This document shows, in pieces, positions 27,024 through 34,889 of a DNA stretch of 54,035 bases. Positions within the stretch are counted from its first letter, which is position 1. Each line of letters starts with the position of its first letter. The notes below the pieces were generated by a model. The model saw only the letters and a program-made list of their open reading frames with translations, was not told the origin of the DNA and ran no database searches. A program made the translations under genes and the position numbers. Source of the stretch: an uncultured Ruminococcus sp. (GTDB lineage: Bacteria > Bacillota > Clostridia > Oscillospirales > Acutalibacteraceae); the NCBI GenBank assembly GCA_902776185.1, contig CACYPH010000011.1, positions 1 through 54,035 on the forward strand, read 5' to 3'.

Positions 27024-27617
27024 TTACTTTTTCTTGACCGCGTCCATGATCTTGAGGACAACGGGGCTGAGGATGATGTTGGTGGCGACCTCTACGAGGA
27101 AATTCACGCCGGTCAGACCGAAGATGATGTAGTAGAGGATATCCGAGCCGCCTGCCCATGCGTTGAGCGTATCCTTGAAGAAGATCATCATACCCAGTAC
27201 AAAGATGCCGGTGTTGACGATGGGCGATACGAGCGCCGCAACTACGGTCGCAACGATGCGGTTGCTCTTTTCCAGAGCGCGGTAGTGTACGCCTGCCTCA
27301 AAGCCCGCCAGCGAGCCTTTCAGGATGACCAGGATCGCGCACATCAGGGGATTGGCATTCCAAACCATCGCGCCGCCGATATCGCCGCCGAAGATGCACA
27401 TCAACAGTACAACTACGCCGAATACCGCGCCGAGATACGCGCCTGCCGCAACTCCGAACATCGCCGCACCGATGACGATCGGGATCAGCGCCAGTGTGAT
27501 GGAGAACGGACCGAACTTGACGAAGGTGGAAAATACCTGCAGCACGATGATGATGGCTGTCAGGATACCCAGCGCCGTCAAACGGTAGGTGTCGAACTTC
27601 TTGTTTGCTTTTGACAT
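27024..27617 (-). CDS. ECF transporter S-component, probably pantothenate
   Basis: A 197-aa integral membrane protein with about six helices and the N-terminal TALGILTAIIIVLQ helix typical of S-components of energy-coupling factor vitamin transporters. S-components bind the vitamin and share the EcfA-EcfA'-EcfT module, not in this window. It follows coaX (pantothenate kinase) on the same strand, so pantothenate (PanT-like) is the best guess; thiamine, folate or queuosine precursors are alternatives. AGGAGG sits 7 bases before the ATG. Confidence 0.78.
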   Translation of the reverse strand: MSKANKKFDTYRLTALGILTAIIIVLQVFSTFVKFGPFSITLALIPIVIGAAMFGVAAGAYLGAVFGVVVLLMCIFGGDIGGAMVWNANPLMCAILVILKGSLAGFEAGVHYRALEKSNRIVATVVAALVSPIVNTGIFVLGMMIFFKDTLNAWAGGSDILYYIIFGLTGVNFLVEVATNIILSPVVLKIMDAVKKK

Positions 27618-27650
27618 AATAAAACCTCCTGCTGCCTCCCCTTTAACATA

Positions 27651-27822
27651 GGGTGAAGCGCAATTTTAGTCACTCCACAACGTCAAAACAGCATCTCGGG
27701 GTCCCCGAAAAGCCCCTGCTTTTTGGGGAAAGGAGAAACAGCAGAGTGAGGCGGTGAGTGATCCGCAAGGATCGCTCATGCCAAACATAGCTTGTTTCGA
27801 CGCGATGAAGCGCAATTTTATA
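27651..27822. repeat. repeat-like block between coaX and ECF S-component
   Basis: The 256-bp gap contains a direct repeat, GTGAAGCGCAATTTTA (about 27653-27668) and GATGAAGCGCAATTTTA (about 27804-27820). Between them are a GGGGTCCCC palindrome, a CCCC..GGGG stem and the hairpin GATCC-GCAA-GGATC (27760-27773) with a GNRA loop extended by TGAG/CTCA. GTCAAAAC occurs in a similar setting in the terminal repeats after 53645, so it may be a distant relative. Confidence 0.45.
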
Positions 27823-27873
27823 TCTATCAAATCCACAAGGATTGATATTCAGTTTTGGTTAACGGTTAACTGC

Positions 27874-28641
27874 TCATTTTTGATTGCGGTCAAAAATGAG
27901 CTTCAAGCCCTGCATGATCAGATCATCCTGAATGGTGATCTCATGGGCGCAGTGCTTGATGATGGTTTTCGCCATGCCGCCGGTCGCGACGACGGTGCAT
28001 TTCTCGCCCAGCTCCTGCTCGATCTTATCGATCATGCCGTCGATCATACATACCGTGCCCCATACTAATCCTGAGCGGATGGAACGGTCGGTGTTGTTGC
28101 CGATGACGGACTTGGGAGCGTCCAGCGATACGGAGTAGAGCAGGGCGGCGTTGCCGGTCAGGGCGTTAAGCGAGACCATCACGCCGGGAGCGATCGGCCC
28201 GCCGAGCATCGCCTTATTCTTGTCGATAACGCACAGAACGGTCGCCGTTCCCATGCTGATGACGATACACGGAGCGGTATATTTTGCATTTGCCGCGACA
28301 CAGGCGACGACCAGATCAGCGCCTAATTGCGACGGATCCTCGATACGGATATTCAGTCCTGTCTTGACGCCCGGACCCACGATCAGCGAATCGACCCCCA
28401 GCATATCGGCGACGGCGACGCGGATGCGCGCCGTGACGACCGGTACGACCGAGCTGATGATACAGCCGTCAAAATCCGTGCGGTGGATGCCCATCACGCG
28501 GATCAGCGAGTAGATCTCGACCGCATATTCATCGGCAGTCTTGTTCTTATCACAGGAGATCGTCAGCGTCCTTTTCAGCTCGTCGCCGTCAAAGATGCCG
28601 AACTTGATATTGGTGTTTCCGATATCGACCGCAAGCAGCAT
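27874..28641 (-). CDS. coaX: type III pantothenate kinase
   Basis: A 255-aa ASKHA-fold kinase that phosphorylates pantothenate, the first step of CoA synthesis. VDIGNTNIKFG is the N-terminal phosphate loop, followed by VGPGVKTGLNIR, GADLVVA and MGTATVLCVID. Start choice: AAGGAG is 10 bases before ATG 28641 and only 4 before ATG 28647; 28641 gives the usual MLLAVDIGNTN. The end of the gene, including the stop codon, can form the hairpin CTCATTTTTGA/TCAAAAATGAG. It probably works with the downstream ECF S-component. Confidence 0.92.
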   Translation of the reverse strand: MLLAVDIGNTNIKFGIFDGDELKRTLTISCDKNKTADEYAVEIYSLIRVMGIHRTDFDGCIISSVVPVVTARIRVAVADMLGVDSLIVGPGVKTGLNIRIEDPSQLGADLVVACVAANAKYTAPCIVISMGTATVLCVIDKNKAMLGGPIAPGVMVSLNALTGNAALLYSVSLDAPKSVIGNNTDRSIRSGLVWGTVCMIDGMIDKIEQELGEKCTVVATGGMAKTIIKHCAHEITIQDDLIMQGLKLIFDRNQK

Positions 28642-28784
28642 ATACATTTCGCTCCTTTCCGCTGGCGATTGTATCATACTTTTTATTGATTTTCAATAGA
28701 TTTGAGCATTTTTCAGCTTTTTTCACATAATGAAAAATATATCCCTCTGTATGTGTTAGAATATCTGTGTACGCAAAGAAGCGT

Positions 28785-28803
28785 TCCGACTTTTTTCGTC
28801 GGA
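28785..28803 (+). other. hairpin in transketolase leader
   Basis: TCCGAC-ttttttc-GTCGGA lies about 50 bases before the transketolase start. The T-run is in the loop, so it is not an ordinary terminator; it may stabilise or regulate the leader. Confidence 0.3.
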
Positions 28804-28851
28804 TATTTCAATGATAACATTCGCATGATTGTTTCAGGGGGAGGCACATTG

Positions 28852-29691
28852 ATGACACAGGAAGAGAGAAGAAATCTCCAGATCCTTGCCTGCAAAGCGA
28901 GGATCGGCGCGATCATCGGTACATTTAACGCGAAATCCGGACATCCGGGCGGCTCTTTGTCGGCGGCGGATATGTTCACCTATTTATATTTTAAGGAAAT
29001 GAACGTAGACCCCGCGAATCCCGATTGGGAGGACAGAGACCGTTTTGTTCTGTCTAAGGGACATTGTTGTCCGAGCCTCTACGCCGTTCTGGCGCTCAAG
29101 GGCTATTTCGCTTGGGAAGAACTCAGCGTATTGCGTCATGTCGGCGCGATGCTTCAGGGACACCCCGATATGAAGGGTACTCCCGGAATCGATATGAGCT
29201 CCGGCTCGCTCGGTCAGGGTATTTCCGCCGCGTGCGGTATGGCACTGGCGGCAAAGATCGATCAGAAGGACTGGCGCGTCTACACCGTTCTCGGCGACGG
29301 CGAGTGCGAGGAAGGCGAGGTCTGGGAGGCGGCGATGTTCGCCGGCCATAAGGGCCTTGACAACCTGACCGTCATCGTAGACTGCAACGGATTGCAGATC
29401 GACGGTACGACCGCCGAGGTCGGCGGCGTTGAACCGCTGGATACAAAATTCGAGAGCTTCGGCTTTGAGACCGCCATCATCGACGGTCACAGCTTCGATG
29501 AGATCGAGGCGGCGCTTGCACAGGCGAAAGCCTCCGATAAGCCCTTTGCGATCATCATGAAGACCGTCAAGGGCAAGGGCGTTTCCTATATGGAGAACCA
29601 GGTCGGCTGGCACGGCAAGGCGCCCAACGCCGAGGAATACAAGATTGCGATCGACGAGCTGGAAGCCCAGCTTAAGGAACTGGAGGCGTAA
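28852..29691 (+). CDS. transketolase, N-terminal (TPP-binding) subunit
   Basis: A 279-aa subunit of a split transketolase. SGHPGGSLS, LSKGHCCPSLYAVL and the thiamine diphosphate motif GDGECEEGEVWEA...N are present. With the next gene it moves two-carbon units between sugar phosphates in the non-oxidative pentose phosphate pathway. GGGGGAGG stands before ATG 28852; the frame remains open to 28702 without a site. The split form is common in Clostridia and archaea. Confidence 0.92.
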   Translation: MTQEERRNLQILACKARIGAIIGTFNAKSGHPGGSLSAADMFTYLYFKEMNVDPANPDWEDRDRFVLSKGHCCPSLYAVLALKGYFAWEELSVLRHVGAMLQGHPDMKGTPGIDMSSGSLGQGISAACGMALAAKIDQKDWRVYTVLGDGECEEGEVWEAAMFAGHKGLDNLTVIVDCNGLQIDGTTAEVGGVEPLDTKFESFGFETAIIDGHSFDEIEAALAQAKASDKPFAIIMKTVKGKGVSYMENQVGWHGKAPNAEEYKIAIDELEAQLKELEA

Positions 29692-29693
29692 TC

Positions 29694-30638
29694 ATGGCTG
29701 AAATCATTACCAAAGCAACACGAGTGAGCTTCGGCGAGGCGCTGTGCGAGGCGGCTGCCTCCAATCCCGATCTTATCGTTCTGGACGCTGACCTTGCGGC
29801 GGCGACCAACACTTCGATTTTCCGCAACGCATATCCCGAGCGTTTCTTTGACTGCGGTATCGCCGAGGGCAATATGATCGGCGTAGCGGCAGGCTTAGCG
29901 GCTTCGGGCAAGCTCCCCGTAGCGGCGTCCTTTGCGATGTTCGCTACCGGCAGAGCCTTTGAGCAGATCCGCAACTCCGTCGCTTATCCCAACCTCAACG
30001 TCAAGATCGCCGGCTCGCACGCGGGCATCTCGACAGGTGAGGACGGCGCGACCCACCAGTGCCTCGAGGATATCGGTATCATGCGTACCATCCCCGGCAT
30101 GGTCGTTCTCAATCCTGCCGATCATTGGGAGATGAAAGCCGCTACCAAGGCGGCGCTCGAGTATGACGGTCCTGTTTATATCCGTTTGGGCAGACTGGCT
30201 GTCGACAGCTTCAACGATCCCGATACCTACAAGTTCGAGTGGGGCAAGGGCATCACGCTCGAAGAAGGCAGCGATATCACCGTTATCGCGACCGGTTTGT
30301 GCGTTCTCGAAAGCCTCAAGGCGGTCAGAGAGCTGAAAGCTGAGGGTAAGAGCGTGCGTTTGATCAACATCCACACCATCAAGCCCATCGACCGCGAGAT
30401 CATCATCAAGGCGGCTCAGGAAACCGGTAAGATCATCACCGTAGAAGAGCATAACGTCATCGGCGGACTTGCCGACGCGGTATGCGAGGTGACCTCTGCC
30501 GAGTGTCCCGTACCGGTTCGCAGGATCGGCGTGTATGACCGCTTCGGTTATTCCGGCCCGGCGAAGGAACTGCTGGACATCTTCGGTCTGACTGCTCCCA
30601 ACATCAAAAAGGTGATCGAGGAAGAGCTCGCAAAATAA
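29694..30638 (+). CDS. transketolase, C-terminal subunit
   Basis: A 314-aa pyrimidine-binding plus C-terminal domain subunit of transketolase. LDADLAAATN, GIAEGNMIGVAAGLA and FATGRAFEQIR belong to the PYR domain; the last 120 residues form the transketolase C domain (VEEHNVIGGLADAV). It starts 2 bases after the N subunit stop, so 1:1 synthesis is expected. A terminator follows at 30651. Confidence 0.93.
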   Translation: MAEIITKATRVSFGEALCEAAASNPDLIVLDADLAAATNTSIFRNAYPERFFDCGIAEGNMIGVAAGLAASGKLPVAASFAMFATGRAFEQIRNSVAYPNLNVKIAGSHAGISTGEDGATHQCLEDIGIMRTIPGMVVLNPADHWEMKAATKAALEYDGPVYIRLGRLAVDSFNDPDTYKFEWGKGITLEEGSDITVIATGLCVLESLKAVRELKAEGKSVRLINIHTIKPIDREIIIKAAQETGKIITVEEHNVIGGLADAVCEVTSAECPVPVRRIGVYDRFGYSGPAKELLDIFGLTAPNIKKVIEEELAK

Positions 30639-30650
30639 GATAAAATCCAC

Positions 30651-30677
30651 AGGGGAGGGCAGACGTCCTCCCCTTTT
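30651..30677 (+). terminator. terminator or attenuator before asparaginase gene
   Basis: GGGGAGG (30652-30658) pairs with CCTCCCC (30667-30673) followed by TTTT. It lies only 12 bases before the next start codon, so it may end the transketolase message or attenuate read-through. Confidence 0.7.
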
Positions 30678-30688
30678 AAGGTGATAAA

Positions 30689-31636
30689 ATGAAAGTACTG
30701 GTCATCGCTACAGGCGGTACTATCGGAAGCGTATTCAACGGCACGGCGATCGACGTCGACGCGTCGCAGTCCTGTGCTGTCGCTGAGATGTACAAAATAG
30801 AATATCCCGATTTTGACTATGACAGTATTGCCCCGCTGAACCTGCTCAGCGAGCAGCTTTCCGCCGCGGATCTGAATACGCTTGGTAAGGTATTGCTGAC
30901 TGTGGATATCGCGCTTTATGACGGCGTGATCCTCACCTGCGGGAGTGATAATCTCGGGTATCTTGCGGCGTTCGTCGGACTGCTGACCTGTCGGTGGGAG
31001 AAGCCCCTTGCGATCGTCGCAACAAATCTGATTTTGACCGATCCCGCCGCCAACGGCTACGCAAATTTCAGCGCGGCGGTGAAGCTGATCGCGCGCGGCG
31101 CGCGCGGCTGTTATGTGCCGTATCGCAATATGGACGGCGTCATGTATATCCACTCCGCGGTCGATCTCCGTCAGGCGGATCTGTCCGATGATTTTTTCAG
31201 CTTTGACGACGCGTACGCGGTGATGGAGAATTACGAAATAATTCCGAAAACGAATTATAAACAGCAGATGATCCCCGATGTGTTTGACGGCGAACACCTG
31301 CCGCAGATCAGCGATAATGTCATGCTGATCGCCCCGTATCCGCTGATCGACTATGATGCATTCGGTTTTAGCGGCAAGCGTGCTGTTCTGCATACGCTGT
31401 ATCACAGCGCGACCCTCGACAGCGCGGGCGCGATTAAAATGATGGAGCGCCTCGGAGATGTTCCGCTGTATCTCGCGTCGTTCAGAAGCGGCAGAAAGCG
31501 CTATCAAACCGCGGTCGACGCCATCAATGCGGGCGCGATCCCGCTGGTTGATATCTCGCCCGAGTGTGCTTATATGAAGCTGCTGCTCGCCTGTTCGCAG
31601 GATCGGATGACCGTTCGGGAATTTATGGAGGGGTAA
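30689..31636 (+). CDS. asparaginase-family protein with altered active-site motif
   Basis: A 315-aa type I/II asparaginase-fold protein. The first nucleophile motif is intact (TGGTIGS, T11). The second motif, usually TGTDT, here reads TCGSDNL (83-89): Ser replaces the second catalytic Thr and Asn replaces the next Thr, while Asp87 stays. Ser can sometimes replace Thr, so activity is possible but substrate and rate may differ. The C-terminal domain is shorter and divergent. The end of the gene carries GGAGGGG, which serves the following transporter. Could be an asparaginase, glutaminase-like or a non-catalytic relative. Confidence 0.75.
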   Translation: MKVLVIATGGTIGSVFNGTAIDVDASQSCAVAEMYKIEYPDFDYDSIAPLNLLSEQLSAADLNTLGKVLLTVDIALYDGVILTCGSDNLGYLAAFVGLLTCRWEKPLAIVATNLILTDPAANGYANFSAAVKLIARGARGCYVPYRNMDGVMYIHSAVDLRQADLSDDFFSFDDAYAVMENYEIIPKTNYKQQMIPDVFDGEHLPQISDNVMLIAPYPLIDYDAFGFSGKRAVLHTLYHSATLDSAGAIKMMERLGDVPLYLASFRSGRKRYQTAVDAINAGAIPLVDISPECAYMKLLLACSQDRMTVREFMEG

Positions 31637-31637
31637 T

Positions 31638-32522
31638 ATGAAAAAGAAGCTAGCAGTCCTCTCGGTACTGCTTGCGGGTACACTGTGGGGCTGTATCGGA
31701 TTCTTTGTGCGGCAGTATAACGCGGCGGGACTGGATTCAATGCAGACAGCCGCCCTGAGGATCACGATCGCGGTGGTGCTGTTCGCGGTGTTTGTGCTGA
31801 TCTACAAGCCCAAGCTCTTTCAAATCAGGCTGAAAGACATCTGGTGTTTTCTCGGCACGGGTATCGTCAGCGTCGGGATATTCACCTTCTGCTATTTCAA
31901 GTCGATCGAATTAAGTTCGTTGTCCGTTGCGGCGGTACTGCTCTATACCGCGCCTGCCTTTGTGATGATCTTCTCGCTGATCTTCTTTAAGGAGAAGATG
32001 ACGGTGATGAAGGGCGTGTCGGTGGTGTTGGCGGTGCTCGGATGCGCGATGACGACCGGCGTGATCGGCGGCGACGTGAATGTCACGCTCGCGGGCTTCC
32101 TGTTCGGTCTGGGCTCGGGCGTCTGCTATGCGCTGTATTCGATCTTCTCGCGCTTTGCGCTGAATCGCGGCTACGAGCCGTTCACCATCACGCTGTATAC
32201 ATTTTTCTTTGCGGCGGTGTTCTCGATCGTCGCGTGCGATGTGCGACCGGTGATCCGCGTGATGACGCAGGATATCGGCAGCTTCGGATTCGCGATCCTG
32301 TTCGCGCTGGTCAGCTGTGTCCTGCCGTACACGTTCTATACGCTGGGACTTAAGCATATCAACTCGGGCACGGCGTCGATCATCGCGACCGTTGAGCCTG
32401 TCGTCGCCACCATCATCGGCGCGTGGATCTTTGCGGAGCCGATCGGCGTACCATTCGGATATATCGGCGTCGGACTGGTGTTCCTGTCTGTTGTGCTGAT
32501 CAATGTTAAAATTCCAAAATAG
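31638..32522 (+). CDS. EamA/DMT-family transporter
   Basis: A 294-aa polytopic protein with ten helices in two EamA repeats (LLAGTLWGCIGFFVRQY opening the first, GFLFGLGSGVCYALYSIF opening the second, and PVVATIIGAWIFAEP near the end). This superfamily exports amino acids or other metabolites. It starts one base after the asparaginase stop, so the pair may be linked, for example amino-acid handling; that is inference. Confidence 0.87.
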   Translation: MKKKLAVLSVLLAGTLWGCIGFFVRQYNAAGLDSMQTAALRITIAVVLFAVFVLIYKPKLFQIRLKDIWCFLGTGIVSVGIFTFCYFKSIELSSLSVAAVLLYTAPAFVMIFSLIFFKEKMTVMKGVSVVLAVLGCAMTTGVIGGDVNVTLAGFLFGLGSGVCYALYSIFSRFALNRGYEPFTITLYTFFFAAVFSIVACDVRPVIRVMTQDIGSFGFAILFALVSCVLPYTFYTLGLKHINSGTASIIATVEPVVATIIGAWIFAEPIGVPFGYIGVGLVFLSVVLINVKIPK

Positions 32523-32541
32523 AATAATAAAACATAAAATA

Positions 32542-32576
32542 AGGAGCTGTATCGCCGTGATACAGCTCCTACTTTT
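32542..32576. terminator. terminator shared by EamA gene and xre
   Basis: AGGAGCTGTATC (32542-32553) pairs with GATACAGCTCCT (32559-32570) and is followed by ACTTTTT. The xre stop lies inside the right arm. The core CTGTATC...GATACAG is also in the terminator at 26986. Confidence 0.85.
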
Positions 32577-32784
32577 TGTACATCTTCGGATTGTCAGTTC
32601 TGCCTAATAAGTAGTCAATCGAAACATCAAAATAATCAGCAAGCTTTATAAGTGTTTTGTAATCAGCTTCCCGAACGCCGTTTTCATATCTGGAAATCGA
32701 ATTTTGGTTTAAATCTAAATCAATTGCCAGTTTAACTTGAGAAATACTTTTTGAAACACGAAGTTCTTTTAATCTGAAATGCAA
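32569..32784 (-). CDS. XRE/Cro-CI family transcriptional regulator
   Basis: A 71-aa protein that is almost entirely a HTH_3 domain: SISQVKLAIDLDLNQNSISRYENG carries both helices of the motif, and the C-terminus DYLLGRTDNP is typical of the SinR/Xre group. No ATG is available: the frame opens with TTG 32802, GTG 32793 and TTG 32784; TTG 32784 is preferred because AAGGGTGAT stands just upstream and the protein begins (M)HFRLKELR. It is visibly more AT-rich than its flanks. It is divergent from the two genes at 32877 and 33242, and the palindromes between are its likely operators. Confidence 0.85.
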   Translation of the reverse strand: MHFRLKELRVSKSISQVKLAIDLDLNQNSISRYENGVREADYKTLIKLADYFDVSIDYLLGRTDNPKMYKK

Positions 32785-32795
32785 TGTTATCACCC

Positions 32796-32824
32796 TTGAC
32801 AAAAGTATACCAAGTCGGTATAAT
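32796..32824 (+). promoter_or_regulatory. consensus sigma-A promoter of the AT-rich island
   Basis: TTGACA (32796-32801), exactly 17 bases, TATAAT (32819-32824). Both boxes are perfect. The -35 box lies within the 5' end of the xre reading frame if TTG 32802 is used. An inverted repeat TATACC-aagtc-GGTATA (32806-32822) fills the spacer. Confidence 0.88.
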
Positions 32825-32855
32825 ATAAATATCCCGAATCGGGATATTTATATTA
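32821..32855. promoter_or_regulatory. 35-bp perfect palindrome, likely operator
   Basis: Two 17-bp arms (32821-32837 and 32839-32855) are exact reverse complements around a single A at 32838; the core is ATCCCGA-A-TCGGGAT. It covers the -10 box and the expected transcription start. Only part would be in the RNA, so it acts most plausibly as DNA, a binding site for the XRE protein. Confidence 0.8.
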
Positions 32856-32876
32856 ATTTTTTATAAGGAGGAAAAA

Positions 32877-33224
32877 ATGAGCAATTCAAACTATGTTCAG
32901 ACATCTAACAACTCTCAGCTGTTATCCAAAGAGGATTATTTATCTTTATCAAATGAATACCTCACGGAGAAAAGAAAGGCAGAGAAAAAACAACATACCA
33001 GAGTAGCGATTGGGGTCATCATTATGGTGATCGGTTTTGTATCTGCCCCTTTTTTGCTGATCCCACTTAAAAGTGTTTTTGGTATATTAATTGGGTTTTC
33101 AATTGGAATTGTTGGAATAATATTCGCTATTACATCGTTCCAAAAAGGGAATAAAACCATTGAAAACTTAGGAAATCATTATTATCAAAAATACGTAAGT
33201 CAATATAACCGTACTAATGCATAA
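32877..33224 (+). CDS. uncharacterised two-TM protein
   Basis: Not recognised. A 115-aa protein with a polar Asn/Ser/Gln-rich N-terminus, a charged segment (EKRKAEKKQH, about 31-40) and two close hydrophobic helices (about 43-63 and 67-89), ending in a polar tail with several Tyr and Asn. Small two-helix membrane proteins of this kind occur next to XRE regulators in toxin, immunity or stress modules. AAGGAGG provides strong translation. It follows the consensus promoter, so it may be made at a high level when repression is lifted. Confidence 0.75.
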   Translation: MSNSNYVQTSNNSQLLSKEDYLSLSNEYLTEKRKAEKKQHTRVAIGVIIMVIGFVSAPFLLIPLKSVFGILIGFSIGIVGIIFAITSFQKGNKTIENLGNHYYQKYVSQYNRTNA

Positions 33225-33241
33225 AAGGATGGAATATAAAT

Positions 33242-33811
33242 ATGAGTAGAAAAAATAATATTATACTGTCAGTAATACTCTTTGCAGTAATAATGGCTTT
33301 TTCTGGTTGCACTAAATCTGAGCCATCGCAAGCAGAGCTGTTTGATACATCTTCAAATATAAGTAACAATAGTGTTGAAGACTTAAAAACTGTAAATGCT
33401 ACCTATAATGATATCGATGATAGTGAAGATGCTTCGTACATCATTACAAAAGAGGAAGCGATTTCTATTCTTACAAAAGAAGGAAGAATCTGGTATGAGA
33501 ATTCACCGGATCTTGATTATGAAGTTTTTGTTGATAAAGGCGATTATATAGAATGTGTATGGCATGATCGATTTTCAGAAGATTCAAAAGTAATGTATTC
33601 ACTAAAAACCAATCCTGTCGATATGACATTAGAGTATGACGATGGAGCCGGATATAGGAAAGCAAAATATGAATGGATAGATACGCAGAATAAAGTCGGC
33701 AGTCCAGATTACGATAAACGATGGTATTTAGATGATAATAATTTCGACTTTGATGAGAGTATGGGTACTTACCGACACTATAAAAGCGGGACTGTTAATG
33801 AGGTTGAATAA
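33242..33811 (+). CDS. uncharacterised lipoprotein
   Basis: A 189-aa secreted lipoprotein. A basic N-terminus and hydrophobic helix lead to the lipobox AFSGC (cysteine at about 22). The mature part has a Ser/Asn/Asp-rich linker and an acidic domain with many Tyr and Trp (from about 66: EEAISILTKEGRIWY...). I do not recognise the domain. It is 17 bases after the two-TM gene, with the same AT-rich composition. A perfect terminator follows. Confidence 0.75.
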   Translation: MSRKNNIILSVILFAVIMAFSGCTKSEPSQAELFDTSSNISNNSVEDLKTVNATYNDIDDSEDASYIITKEEAISILTKEGRIWYENSPDLDYEVFVDKGDYIECVWHDRFSEDSKVMYSLKTNPVDMTLEYDDGAGYRKAKYEWIDTQNKVGSPDYDKRWYLDDNNFDFDESMGTYRHYKSGTVNEVE

Positions 33812-33840
33812 AAAGGCTGTTCAATGAAGAACAGCCTTTT
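33811..33840. terminator. terminator closing the AT-rich island
   Basis: AAAAGGCTGTTC (33811-33822) pairs with GAACAGCCTTTT (33829-33840). A-run left and T-run right make it bidirectional for the convergent lipoprotein and FkbM genes; it overlaps the fkbM-family stop. Confidence 0.9.
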
Positions 33841-34882
33841 AGATCGCGTAAATGTTCAGATCCCAGCAGGGGATGTAGGGGTGCTTACGGAGATAGATCC
33901 GATAATCGGGGTTGATTGCGTGCAGCCGCAGGATCAGCTCGAAGAAATCGCCGGTGCGGTGATAGGCGGCGAGGTTGAGCTTGGGCTTTGATTGCAGGGT
34001 GTTCACCGCACCCGAGAGCATCTTGTCCTCCATGCCCTCGATGTCGACCTTGATGTAGGTCGGGTGACAGTCGATGGCGTCGACCGTGGTGACGGGGACT
34101 TCGACGCCGCCCTCTGCGTTCAGCGCCGCCATGCGTCCCGCACCTTTTGTGACATACATCACGCCTGCTTGATCGGCGATACCTGCGTTCAGCGCTTCGG
34201 CATCGTTGATGGTGGTTAGATGCTCACACAGCTTGCCGTAGTTTTTCGGGTTCGGCTCTACTGCGGTGATGTGTGTGTAAGCGTCGGTATAGTGCAGAAA
34301 TTCGTCGACCGTGTCGCCGCGGTACGCGCCGAGGTCAAGATAGCTTTCGTTATGCAGTTGCAGAATATCGCGGAATACTTCGCCTTTGCTGCATTCGATC
34401 AGATCGAGATAGGGGAGCCTGCCGGTGTAGAAAAAATCCAGTGCGCCCTTGAATACTATGCGCGACCGATCGTCCGCGAGCAGATCGTAAGCCTTTTCGA
34501 TATCAGTCTTGTGGTTTTTCAAATACGCGTCGTCGAGGAGCTCGCCGCCGATGACAGGCACGTTCGGGATGAGCAATTCATGCTCCGACGCGACCTTGCG
34601 GATATGCGCCATGACGTCGGGCAGGGAGCTTGCAAAGCACAGGGCGACGATAAAGTCGCCGAGCTCATTTTCAAGGTCGCTTTGCTTTTTGACCGTGAAT
34701 CCGCGGAAATCCTGATAACGGACAAAGTCATCGCTCGCCATCACGCCCGCGGCGGTGATCCCGCGCCGCTCAAATTCGTCCAGCACCTTGTCTGCGCCGT
34801 TGCCCATGCCATAGAGGACGATGGGCTTTTTTGTATTCTTTAATGCGTCCCATACATTGGGATAATCAAATTGAAACAGCAT
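33839..34882 (-). CDS. FkbM-family SAM-dependent methyltransferase
   Basis: A 347-aa two-domain protein. The N-terminal half has a nucleotide-binding-like loop (IVLYGMGNGADKVL, GMGNG at 25-29). The C-terminal half is the FkbM methyltransferase with DLGAYRGDT (183-191), VEPNP (208-212) and VDIEGMEDKML. Family members methylate hydroxyls on sugars, lipids or peptides; the substrate here is unknown. The start is 7 bases after the stop of the MBL lipoprotein gene, with TAGGTGA as ribosome binding site, so the two are one transcript. Confidence 0.82.
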   Translation of the reverse strand: MLFQFDYPNVWDALKNTKKPIVLYGMGNGADKVLDEFERRGITAAGVMASDDFVRYQDFRGFTVKKQSDLENELGDFIVALCFASSLPDVMAHIRKVASEHELLIPNVPVIGGELLDDAYLKNHKTDIEKAYDLLADDRSRIVFKGALDFFYTGRLPYLDLIECSKGEVFRDILQLHNESYLDLGAYRGDTVDEFLHYTDAYTHITAVEPNPKNYGKLCEHLTTINDAEALNAGIADQAGVMYVTKGAGRMAALNAEGGVEVPVTTVDAIDCHPTYIKVDIEGMEDKMLSGAVNTLQSKPKLNLAAYHRTGDFFELILRLHAINPDYRIYLRKHPYIPCWDLNIYAI

Positions 34883-34889
34883 CGGTCAC

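Noticed and set aside
30548-31765. 405-codon open frame antisense to asparaginase and transketolase end
   Set aside because: Covers three real genes on the other strand; no ribosome binding site or domain.
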